64,000 nucleotides of DNA, from the NCBI GenBank assembly GCA_002083615.1, contig MSXO01000008.1, positions 124,001-188,000 on the forward strand, in the 5' to 3' direction. This DNA is from Proteobacteria bacterium ST_bin11 (lineage in GTDB: Bacteria; Pseudomonadota; Gammaproteobacteria; Methylococcales; Methylomonadaceae). Shown here piece after piece: positions 54,273 through 61,846 of this stretch; the first letter of the stretch is position 1, and every line of letters begins with the position of its first letter. The position numbers and the translations under genes were made by a program. Below the pieces are notes generated by a model, which worked only from the letters and a program-made list of their open reading frames with translations, was not told the origin of the DNA and did no database searches.

Positions 54273-54707
54273 ATGACCTCGGAAAACGCAGTGTTATGCC
54301 CCAGCGCGCAGCCGGAATGGGAGGGTGCCCAAGTCATCGGCGTGATGGCCGGCACCGCGGATAAGCCGGAAATGGCCTATCTGAGTGCCCCGCAACCCGT
54401 GACCGAGCAATTGCTCGAATTGGCCGGTCCTGTCAGTCCGGCGGAAGTGTTTCGTTTCTCGGCGCCTTGTGCTTGCACCGGTTGCGGGCACTACGCGGAG
54501 ACGGAATCCAAATGCCGATTGGCGGAAAAAGTCGTGCGCTTTACGCCGACAGTCACCGAGCAATTACCGGTTTGCGCGATTCGTGCCGACTGTCGTTGGT
54601 GGCTACAGGAAGGCCGCTCGGCATGTTTTAGATGTCCGCAAGTGGTGACCAATAACCTCAAGCCGACCGAAGACATGCGGCGGGCGGCCGACTACGGCGT
54701 TCTCTGA
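54273..54707 (+). CDS. cysteine-rich protein, possible iron-sulfur or metal binding
   Basis: A 144-residue protein without a signal peptide. The core has APCACTGCGHY near residues 63-75, a further KC, PVCAIRADCRWW near 98-107, and SACFRCPQVVTNN near 113-125: nine cysteines in a spaced pattern that strongly suggests a metal or iron-sulfur site. I recall similar short proteins in peptide gene clusters but cannot name the family. It sits 7 nt after precursor 2 and 44 nt before the adaptor gene. It may be a modifying or immunity protein; the precursors themselves have no cysteine. Confidence 0.7.
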   Translation: MTSENAVLCPSAQPEWEGAQVIGVMAGTADKPEMAYLSAPQPVTEQLLELAGPVSPAEVFRFSAPCACTGCGHYAETESKCRLAEKVVRFTPTVTEQLPVCAIRADCRWWLQEGRSACFRCPQVVTNNLKPTEDMRRAADYGVL

Positions 54708-54751
54708 GGATTTTGGTCACAATGTAAAAATGGTGAGAAGGAAATGGCGTT

Positions 54752-55999
54752 ATGAAACATGATTTATTTCGACAACAAGCCTTGGACTTTAAAAAAGACA
54801 AGCCCTTAGGGGAGGTTATTCACGTGGAATCTTTGTCGTATTCCTTTCTCACCGCTTTAGCTGTCAGCAGCGCTTTGCTGCTCATAGCCTTTGCATTCTG
54901 GGGCGAATATACCCGCAAATCCCATGTGAATGGCTACTTGTCGCCGAGCATGGGTTTGATCAAGGTATATCCGCCGCAGGCCGGTACATTGATTGAAAAA
55001 CACGTACGCGAAGGACAAGCCGTCAAGGCCGGCGACACCTTATTCGTGTTATCCACCGAGATAAGTTCGCGGGAAACCCCGCAAGCTCAGGCGGCGGCAA
55101 TAGATCAATTGAAACAGCGCCGGGAGAGCCTGGAAACCGAGCTGGTCAAACAGGAGCAAATCGACCAGATTCAATACCGGTCCGTGGTGGATAGACTACA
55201 CGGCATGCAACGCGAGTTGCAGCAGGTCGAGAGCGAGATAGCCACCCAGCAGCAGCGCCTGGCCGGTGCCGCCGCGACCTCGCAACGCTATCAACAACTA
55301 TTGACCACGAAGTTCGTCTCGGCGGTGCAAGCACAGCAAAAACAAGACGAATGGCTAGATCACCAAGCCAAGCTGCAAGCCTTGCAGCGGGTGCAGATGT
55401 CCTTACAACGTGACATCCGCTCCGCACACTGGGAAGCGGACAGTAGCCAGATGAAATTTAAAAACCAGCGCGCCGCCATAGAACGCAATATTTCGACTTT
55501 GGCCCAAAACATTACCGAATCCGAGTCGCGCCGTAATATCGTGATCACCGCGCCGCACGACGGAACTGTTACTACTATCCTGGCCGAACAAGGGCAAAAC
55601 GCTACGACACCCAACCCATTGCTGTCCATTCTGCCGCTAGGCGCCAAATTGCAAGCCCAATTATTGGTGCCATCCAGCGCGGTGGGCTTTGTCGAACAGG
55701 GCCAGACTGTTTCGGTGCGTTACCAAGCTTTTCCTTATCAACGTTTCGGCAGTCATCAAGGCCGCATCGTCGAAATCGCCAAAACCCTGATTACCCCCAA
55801 AGAAGCCGATTTGCCGGTGACTTTGCAAGAGCCGGTCTACCGAGTCACCGTCGAGATCGATAAACAGGCGGTGCAAGCGTATCGGCAGGATATTCCGCTG
55901 CAATCCGGCATGTTGTTGGACGCGGACATTTGGCTGGATCATCGCCGCCTGATCGAATGGGTGTTCGATCCACTTTACAGCATTCTAGGACGGGTTTAA
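54752..55999 (+). CDS. HlyD-family membrane fusion protein (peptide export adaptor)
   Basis: A 415-residue protein with a cytoplasmic N-terminus, one membrane helix (about 30-50, FLTALAVSSALLLIAFAFW), a biotinyl-lipoyl-like half (VYPPQAGTLIEKHVREGQAVKAGD), a long coiled coil (about 110-260), the second lipoyl half (ITAPHDGTVTTILAEQGQ) and a C-terminal beta domain. Such adaptors bridge ABC exporters to an outer-membrane channel. No TolC-type gene is in the window. It ends 2 nt before the ABC exporter gene, the usual order in microcin export clusters. Confidence 0.93.
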   Translation: MKHDLFRQQALDFKKDKPLGEVIHVESLSYSFLTALAVSSALLLIAFAFWGEYTRKSHVNGYLSPSMGLIKVYPPQAGTLIEKHVREGQAVKAGDTLFVLSTEISSRETPQAQAAAIDQLKQRRESLETELVKQEQIDQIQYRSVVDRLHGMQRELQQVESEIATQQQRLAGAAATSQRYQQLLTTKFVSAVQAQQKQDEWLDHQAKLQALQRVQMSLQRDIRSAHWEADSSQMKFKNQRAAIERNISTLAQNITESESRRNIVITAPHDGTVTTILAEQGQNATTPNPLLSILPLGAKLQAQLLVPSSAVGFVEQGQTVSVRYQAFPYQRFGSHQGRIVEIAKTLITPKEADLPVTLQEPVYRVTVEIDKQAVQAYRQDIPLQSGMLLDADIWLDHRRLIEWVFDPLYSILGRV

Positions 56000-56001
56000 C
56001 C

Positions 56002-58131
56002 ATGGCTATGCAACATATCCTCGACTTTTCCGGTCGCAAAAAAACGCCGCTGATTCTGCAAACCGAAGCGGCTGAATGCGGCCTGGCCTGCCTGGCGATG
56101 GTGGCCAACTTTCATGGTCACCGGGTGGATTTAGCCAGCCTACGGCAGAAGTTTTCGCTGTCGCTGAAAGGCTCGACCTTGAACCATCTGATTCAGATCG
56201 CCAACCAACTGCATCTGGGCTCGCGTCCGGTGAGGGTGGATATGAACGAGCTCAGCAAGCTTAGTCTACCGGCTATCTTGCATTGGGACTTCAATCATTT
56301 CGTGGTGTTGACCCAGGTCAAACGCGGCATAGCCACGATACTCGATCCGGCCAAAGGCAGCGTCCAATTGCCTTTTACCGAAGTCTCCAAACATTTCACC
56401 GGTATCGCCTTGGAGTTGCAGCCCACCCAATCGTTTACCGTAAAAACGGAACGTCAACAAATCAAATTATCCCGTCTGATCGGCCAGTTGAATGGTGCCT
56501 CTAGCGCTACCTTGCAAATCATTTTATTGGCTGCAGCCATTGAAGTGTTTGCAATCGTAGCGCCTTTTTTTATGCAACTGGTGGTGGATAACGCCGTCGT
56601 TGCTCGGGATACCAATTTACTCACAGTACTGGGTTTGGGCTTTTTACTGTTGGCCTTGATTCAAATTTGGATAACTACTCTGCGTTCCTGGGTGGTGTTG
56701 GTGCTGAGTACTTCAGTTAACTTACAGATGATGAGCAATCTGTTCGGGCATTTATTGCAATTGCCGATGAATTTTTTCGAGAAACGCCACCTGGGCGACA
56801 TCGTCTCGCGTTTCGAATCGTTAAACGTGATTCAAAGAACCCTGACCACCAGCTTTCTGGAAGCGATCATCGACGGGGTGATGGCGCTCGTTACCTTAGG
56901 CATGATGCTAGTGTATAGCTGGAAACTGGCAGCCATCGTCAGCCTGGCTGCGCTGCTTTACGGGATATTGCGTTTGGCTTCGTTTGCGCCGTTGCGCAGC
57001 GCTAGCGAAGAACAAATCCTGCGGTCTGCCAAGCAGCAAACCAATTTATTGGAAACCGTACGTGGCATTCAGAGTGTGAAATTATTCAACCGGCAGATGC
57101 AACGCCGGAATGGTTATCAAAACTTGATGGTCGATCATTTCAACGCCGGCATTCGTGTGCAAAAACTGAATATTATTTATCGGGCGCTTAACAGCTTGTT
57201 GTTTGGCGTGGAAAACATCGCAGTGATCTGGCTAGGCGCTTTATTTATCCTGGATGGCGGTTTTTCGGTGGGGATGCTGTTTGCGTTTATGTCTTTTAAA
57301 GACCAATTCACCCACCGGGTTGGTAGTTTCATTGAAAAAGGCATCGAATTCAAAATGCTGGGCTTGCACACCGAACGGGTTGCGGACATTGCGCTGGCGG
57401 AAGCTGAGCAGGAGCAGTTTAGCGGTGCCCGCCACGAGCAGTTACCTGCATCCATTCAAATCCGCAATCTGGCTTTTAGCTACGCGCCTTCCGAACCGCC
57501 GGTGCTAAAAAACCTGAACCTGGATTTTGCTGAGGGGGAGTCGGTAGCGATCATTGGCCCATCCGGTTACGGCAAAACCACGCTGGCCAAATTGATCCTG
57601 GGTCTGTTGCAGCCTAGCGCCGGCGAGATTTTGATCGGCGGCGTTCGCTTGAACCGCATCGACAGCCACGATTACCGCAACATGGTGGCGGCGGTGATGC
57701 AGGAAGATCAATTATTCGCCGGTTCGATTGCCGACAATATCTGTTTCTTCGACCCGGAACCGGATCAAGCCTGGGTCGAAACCTGCGCCCAGCTGGCGGC
57801 GGTGCACCAAGACGTAATGACCATGCCCATGGCTTACAACACGCTGATCGGCGATATGGGAACGGTGCTGTCCGGCGGCCAAAAGCAGCGGGTGTTGCTG
57901 GCTCGTGCTTTATACAAACGCCCCAAAATTTTGGTGCTGGACGAAGCCACCAGCCATCTGGATGTTGCGCGCGAAAAACTGGTAAATGGCGCGGTGCAAC
58001 AACTAAAACTGACTCGAATTATTATCGCCCATCGTCCAGAAACCATCGCTTCGGTAGATAGGGTGATTGATTTACAGGCCATCGCCAACGCGGCGCTGAA
58101 CGAACAGGTTTATAGGTACCAGGCTGCTTAG
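56002..58131 (+). CDS. C39-peptidase ABC exporter for double-glycine peptides
   Basis: About 709 residues. The N-terminal C39 peptidase has all catalytic residues: Cys in AAECGLACL near 26, His in WDFNHFVVL near 99 and Asp in TILDPAKG near 115. Then come six membrane helices (about 155-440) and an ABC ATPase with GPSGYGKTTLAK near 518, signature LSGGQKQRVLLARA near 622 and LDEATSHLD. The enzyme cuts after Gly-Gly while exporting the peptide, so the two precursors upstream are its likely substrates. The start at 56002 sits 2 nt after the adaptor stop; an in-frame codon upstream would lie inside the adaptor gene. Confidence 0.95.
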   Translation: MAMQHILDFSGRKKTPLILQTEAAECGLACLAMVANFHGHRVDLASLRQKFSLSLKGSTLNHLIQIANQLHLGSRPVRVDMNELSKLSLPAILHWDFNHFVVLTQVKRGIATILDPAKGSVQLPFTEVSKHFTGIALELQPTQSFTVKTERQQIKLSRLIGQLNGASSATLQIILLAAAIEVFAIVAPFFMQLVVDNAVVARDTNLLTVLGLGFLLLALIQIWITTLRSWVVLVLSTSVNLQMMSNLFGHLLQLPMNFFEKRHLGDIVSRFESLNVIQRTLTTSFLEAIIDGVMALVTLGMMLVYSWKLAAIVSLAALLYGILRLASFAPLRSASEEQILRSAKQQTNLLETVRGIQSVKLFNRQMQRRNGYQNLMVDHFNAGIRVQKLNIIYRALNSLLFGVENIAVIWLGALFILDGGFSVGMLFAFMSFKDQFTHRVGSFIEKGIEFKMLGLHTERVADIALAEAEQEQFSGARHEQLPASIQIRNLAFSYAPSEPPVLKNLNLDFAEGESVAIIGPSGYGKTTLAKLILGLLQPSAGEILIGGVRLNRIDSHDYRNMVAAVMQEDQLFAGSIADNICFFDPEPDQAWVETCAQLAAVHQDVMTMPMAYNTLIGDMGTVLSGGQKQRVLLARALYKRPKILVLDEATSHLDVAREKLVNGAVQQLKLTRIIIAHRPETIASVDRVIDLQAIANAALNEQVYRYQAA

Positions 58132-58143
58132 ATGTCTCAAATG

Positions 58144-58211
58144 GTAGGTTGGGCTGAGTCCAATGAAGCCCAACGCCCTGATCTTGTTGGGCTTGGCTCT
58201 GCCCAACCTAC
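58144..58211. repeat. REP-like inverted repeat (GTAGGTTGGGC family)
   Basis: GTAGGTTGGGC at 58144 and GCCCAACCTAC ending at 58211 pair exactly, with inner arms GAAGCCCAAC and GTTGGGCTT also complementary. The consensus is a widespread proteobacterial REP type. It directly follows the ABC exporter gene and could end its transcript or stabilise the upstream mRNA. Confidence 0.7.
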
Positions 58212-58329
58212 ATTTAAAGTTTAAGACAGCTTCAATTAGGAGAGGAAGCCTGCGGGCAACGATCCCGCAGTCTCCAATTCAATCACATCAGGTTTTGCTT
58301 CCAACCCTGTAAATTAGAGGAATGCTGTC

Positions 58330-58692
58330 ATGAATATGCTTAATTCGATACTCTCCGCAGTGACAATGACTTTAATCTGCGCTACGGCTGTTGCCGCACC
58401 CGCGGACATTAACAAAATCTTCAGTAAGCTGCCTTCGATTACCCAGTATGAACGCACTTGTTTGCTATCGTCCGCGACGGCAACCGAGTTGAAGGCTTGT
58501 ATTGCCAATATGCCGAATACCGAATACTACAGTAGAGTCAGAGCAAAAAGTTTAAGCCGCCTGGATCAATTGAATACGATAGCGGCGGATTTGAATGCCA
58601 GCCCGGATTTAACGCCGATGGAAAAATTTTGTTTGTTTACTTCAACGCCAGCCTGCATGGATGCTTGTGTTCAGGGTTGGGTGTGTCCCTAG
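58330..58692 (+). CDS. small secreted cysteine-containing protein
   Basis: A 120-residue protein with a clear export signal (ILSAVTMTLICATAVAA, cleavage after residue 23). The mature part is about 97 residues with six cysteines: one in RTCLLS, one in KACIAN, one in KFCLF, and three in PACMDACVQGWVC at the end. This favours disulfide bonds in the periplasm or outside. A ribosome site TAGAGGAATG overlaps the start region, with AGAGGA about 10 nt before the ATG. No family is recognised. It follows the peptide exporter by 200 nt and a REP element, so a link to the locus is not proven. Confidence 0.62.
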   Translation: MNMLNSILSAVTMTLICATAVAAPADINKIFSKLPSITQYERTCLLSSATATELKACIANMPNTEYYSRVRAKSLSRLDQLNTIAADLNASPDLTPMEKFCLFTSTPACMDACVQGWVCP

Positions 58693-58769
58693 TGAAAATT
58701 GTGGTTGCGATACGCCGCGCAGAGGGCATTTGTCAGTGAGGACTGTCCCTATTTTGCTGGATTCAATAT

Positions 58770-58810
58770 AAAATCCCAGTCGAACTTTTACCTATTTTCG
58801 ACGGGATTTT
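58770..58810 (+). promoter_or_regulatory. hairpin directly before the FUN14 start codon
   Basis: AAAATCCCAGTCGAA (58770-58784) pairs with TTCGACGGGATTTT (58797-58810) with one bulged base; the 3' arm ends on the base before the ATG at 58811. No ribosome-binding sequence fits in between, so translation of the next gene may be structure-controlled, or the hairpin is a terminator for an upstream transcript. Confidence 0.45.
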
Positions 58811-59155
58811 ATGAGTACGGCTTCTGAAACGCACGCATCCAACGATATTTTCTCCGACGCTTTCTTGCTGGGCAATTTAGGTGCACCATTTATTTTGGGT
58901 ATGGCGATAGGCTATTTTGCCAAAAAGATGCTGCGCACTGCTTTGTTTCTGGGTGGGGCGTTGGTGTCGATTTTGTTCGTTGCCGAATATTACGATCTGA
59001 TCAACATCAACAATATGGCCTTGGAAAATGCAGCTAACTCAGCCGCTGAGGTTGCCAAGGAATCCGGCAGTTTCTTGCTGGACCGGCTGGCGGTATTTAC
59101 CAGTCGGGGCGTTAGTAGCGCGGGCGGCTTTTTTATCGGGTTTAAACTCGGCTAA
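58811..59155 (+). CDS. FUN14-family membrane protein
   Basis: A 114-residue protein with two or three membrane segments (FILGMAIGYFAKKML and LFLGGALVSILFVAEYYDLI, then AGGFFIGFKLG at the C-terminus). The GYFAKK and GFxxGFKLG elements match the FUN14 family, which in mitochondria includes mitophagy receptor FUNDC1 and in bacteria has no clear role. The start directly follows a hairpin. It faces the collar-domain gene, with a strong terminator between. Confidence 0.7.
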   Translation: MSTASETHASNDIFSDAFLLGNLGAPFILGMAIGYFAKKMLRTALFLGGALVSILFVAEYYDLININNMALENAANSAAEVAKESGSFLLDRLAVFTSRGVSSAGGFFIGFKLG

Positions 59156-59253
59156 AGCGGGTTTTATTTGCTTTGCAGCGTGTTTAACTTGGGCCGTTCG
59201 CATCTACTATTTGCCGGCCAGCGTTCTGTTCAAATGCTCTTTTCGTTTGATTT

Positions 59254-59281
59254 CATAGTTCCCAACACCTTGGGAACTATG
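59254..59281. terminator. bidirectional terminator hairpin between FUN14 and collar genes
   Basis: CATAGTTCCCAA (59254-59265) and TTGGGAACTATG (59270-59281) pair perfectly over 12 bases around CACC. TTTT follows 2 nt later on the plus strand. The convergent genes end at 59155 and 59347. Confidence 0.72.
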
Positions 59282-59346
59282 AGTTTTGGCCTCAACTAGT
59301 CAGACTATTCCCCAACTCATCGGGCACGCTTACACGATACCATCCC

Positions 59347-60009
59347 TTAATTTCGACTAGGAAAAATGCCTTGTGTGGCTACACAATATTTGACACCCAA
59401 AACAGGCGAACGGATATACAGGGGCTGGTTTCCACCTGAAAGGCCCACTGAGGTTGTTGCGGATGCGGAAGTGCTGATGGCTCGAGGGTCTAAAGACGCA
59501 TTGGGTGTTGCGTTCGAATAAAGATTATCTCTGGATGCAGAAGTGGCCAACACTTTTCCAGAGGGATTGGTGTTGTTGCCAGCACTGCTGACCGCGTTCA
59601 TCAATGCCGACACAGTTACGTTGGTTTGGGCTGAATGGGTGTGTGCTGGCATTTGGTTTGGGAGGATGGTGACAAATTCCGCGCCGGTTTCTTCGCCGAC
59701 CTGAATAGGCGATAGCCCCGGACCTTGTCCGTCGCCGATTGGCGAACGACCACGGAGATCAGGTAACGCAAACGTCTGCACCCCATCGCCGCCATACTGC
59801 GTGCCCAATAACGAAAACAAGGCTGTATTTTGCTGAATGCTGAGGGTCTGTCCGGTGGCTTCTAAAAAGCCGCGTGGGCAAAAGTTATAGGTAAATGTGC
59901 AAATCTCTCCCAGAAAGGGGTCGGAGCCGCAAGCCGAGGCTGATACCGGTAATCCGGTGATAGCGATCATGGCCAGCTTCAAGAGTGGTTTGTTGAATGA
60001 TTTTGACAT
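59347..60009 (-). CDS. exported phage-tail-collar (Mdp-like) protein
   Basis: A 220-residue protein with a signal peptide ending SASA near residue 26, then a tail-collar domain with GEICTFTYNFCPRGFLEATG, LGTQYGGDGVQTFALPDLRGRSPIG near 70-95, MPAHTHS near 120, and GGNQPLYIRSP near the end. The domain is shared by phage tail fibres and the MdpB-type proteins of unknown function. The export signal argues against a phage structural role and for a periplasmic or secreted protein. It has cysteines suited to disulfides. It follows the PEP-CTERM gene by 11 nt on the same strand. Confidence 0.82.
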   Translation of the reverse strand: MSKSFNKPLLKLAMIAITGLPVSASACGSDPFLGEICTFTYNFCPRGFLEATGQTLSIQQNTALFSLLGTQYGGDGVQTFALPDLRGRSPIGDGQGPGLSPIQVGEETGAEFVTILPNQMPAHTHSAQTNVTVSALMNAVSSAGNNTNPSGKVLATSASRDNLYSNATPNASLDPRAISTSASATTSVGLSGGNQPLYIRSPVLGVKYCVATQGIFPSRN

Positions 60010-60020
60010 GTTGAATACCT

Positions 60021-60971
60021 TTAATTGAAAGCGATATTAAGACGTTTGTTGGTAAGGACTGACACCAAGCCGATAGCCAGCAGCCAAACAGTTTCGGGCT
60101 CTGGCACTGTATTGGTGACTTGCTTGGTTACCGAATCGACTGTAATTAGGCTGGAGGCGTTTATCGAAAAGCTGCCGGAATCCGCCCCTCCGAATATCCT
60201 TAGATCCGGGTTGCTGTCGCCAAAGCTGATCAAATCGCCTGGGCTTAGCAGAAACGTCAAAAGCAGCGTGCCATCGTCGGATACTAGGCCACCTTTGCCG
60301 ATACCGATATCGGTATTCGGGTCGCTAGGTATGCGTTTTTCGTTACCAAGAAAGGGATCCGAGATTATTTTAGAAAATACCAGTTCGGTGCCATCGGCTT
60401 TGTAAAACGCAATCAAGGATTGCGCAAATTCAGCATCATTGTTTAACGGCGGTGTGTCAGTTGCTTCGACTTCATGGCTGAATTGGAATTGCAAGCGCAC
60501 TATGAAACTATCAACGACCGATTTGTTTTCAATCGAAAAGGTCAAGTCGCCGAAAAGAGGGCTGATACTGGACGGTTCGGTGCCGCCAATACCACTAGCA
60601 CTTAAGTTGATCCCAAAACCATCTCCGATCTGGCTCAAGGTGCCTGACAAGGGGTCGGGGCCGGTAACCGTCGAACCGTTCAGCGTCGTAGTAGAGGTGG
60701 CCCCACCGATAATACTGGTCAGAGAGCCGGCCTGTGTAGCGTTTATCGGTCCTGACGGAGAGCCTGTGCTATCAAACTCTGCTGATCCGCGAATCACAAT
60801 ATTGCTGTCAAAGTTAGCCGCCCAAGTAGACTCTGAGTGCGCGCCTAACAACAATGTAAGCGCTAAAGCAATGCTGGTAAGCCGAGTGTAATGGTGTATC
60901 GATTTTGACACTATAGGCGGTATGCGCTGTAAACCAAGATCAGCGCGCTTTTTAAATGTAATTGATTCCAT
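60021..60971 (-). CDS. PEP-CTERM-like sorted extracellular protein
   Basis: A 316-residue protein with an N-terminal export signal (LTSIALALTLLLGAHSESTWA near residues 31-52) and a C-terminal VPEPETVWLLAIGLVSVL plus basic tail, the tripartite PEP-CTERM signal recognised by exosortase. The body is rich in Ser, Thr and Gly with a beta-sandwich flavour and no catalytic motif. Such proteins are anchored and released in organisms that make exopolysaccharide. The ribosome site AAAAGGT precedes the ATG. No exosortase gene is in this window. It leads an operon with the collar-domain gene. Confidence 0.8.
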   Translation of the reverse strand: MESITFKKRADLGLQRIPPIVSKSIHHYTRLTSIALALTLLLGAHSESTWAANFDSNIVIRGSAEFDSTGSPSGPINATQAGSLTSIIGGATSTTTLNGSTVTGPDPLSGTLSQIGDGFGINLSASGIGGTEPSSISPLFGDLTFSIENKSVVDSFIVRLQFQFSHEVEATDTPPLNNDAEFAQSLIAFYKADGTELVFSKIISDPFLGNEKRIPSDPNTDIGIGKGGLVSDDGTLLLTFLLSPGDLISFGDSNPDLRIFGGADSGSFSINASSLITVDSVTKQVTNTVPEPETVWLLAIGLVSVLTNKRLNIAFN

Positions 60972-61519
60972 ATTGATACCTTTTGTTTGCTTAGATTTGG
61001 CGATTTATCAATTAGTTTTAGCTATTTGAACTGGCTGTTTTGCACAGCTATTGGTCTTGCTATTTATTGATGTTTCATGAAATAAAATCTAGTTTGTCTA
61101 ATAGCTATTGACAGGCAATTAAGACCATTTGTATTTCTCTTAAAATGCCTTTTTCACATCATTAAAATAAAGCTTTGTAGTTTCGTGCAGTTTTTTCAGA
61201 AAAATTTGTATTACGCCAATTAATAGCCAATTCCTGTGCCAGGTATTGCTGTATTGCGCAAAAATAATCTATGTATATGTTTTTAAAAAAAATAACTTGC
61301 GCGCCTCGATTAGATTCTGCGCTAGGGGTATCTAGTATGGAGATGATGCAGCACGATATATCGCATGAGATACGAAATATCGTTTTTGTTGGCGTTAAGT
61401 ATGTCGAGGATATGTGATGACGCGTTTTTTGTGGGAGTAGATCCGTTACTGTGCTCGACTGGCGCCTAGGGCGGAAATTAGTTTGCTTATATTACTGGGA
61501 TGTCGTTCTGGAGGGAAAT
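60972..61519. other. AT-rich intergenic region with promoter candidates
   Basis: This 548-nt gap between divergent genes is clearly more AT-rich than its surroundings, with A runs and T runs. No gene is seen. It should carry the promoters of the PEP-CTERM gene and of the small ORF at 61520, and includes the weak sigma-54-like site at 61226-61242. Confidence 0.5.
61226..61242 (-). promoter_or_regulatory. weak sigma-54-like -24/-12 site upstream of the PEP-CTERM gene
   Basis: The minus strand reads TGGCACAGGAATTGGCT. TGGCAC and TTG match the consensus, but the -12 element has GG where GC is expected. PEP-CTERM genes are often driven by sigma-54 under PrsR control, which makes it worth noting. 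The distance to the start codon is 255 nt, rather long. Confidence 0.28.
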
Positions 61520-61720
61520 ATGATGTTTCTTAATAGGAAGCGCCCTGATCCGATTGGAAAACTAAACCAAATAAGGCTAAGCAGTCGCCGAGAAACCCTA
61601 TATAGAGCAGGCTTGGTCATCCCCGTGATGACGAATGAAATAGTCAGGCTAGCCCAAGTTCTGTTTGCTAATTCAGAAATTGCGGATCAAGGGTTGGGGT
61701 TGGCTGAGGAGGAAGGGTAG
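61520..61720 (+). CDS. small hypothetical protein (66 residues)
   Basis: The ATG at 61520 is preceded by CTGGAGGGAAAT, a strong ribosome site, and opens a 66-residue frame that is basic in the first half (NRKRPDPIGKLNQIRLSSRRE) and acidic at the end (LGLAEEEG). There is no membrane segment or known motif. A longer frame from 61451 lacks a ribosome site. The strong site and even codon use support expression; no partner gene is near, since ftsH is convergent. Confidence 0.45.
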   Translation: MMFLNRKRPDPIGKLNQIRLSSRRETLYRAGLVIPVMTNEIVRLAQVLFANSEIADQGLGLAEEEG

Positions 61721-61846
61721 TCTACCGATTCAATTCGCGGCGAACTTGTCGATCCGTTGGTCTAATTCAGTTGTTTGATGTTTTCTTAAGTTTCAACGGG
61801 GGACCTTGACCACCCTTTTAATTGGCGGAAAGTAAATCTTACGCCG

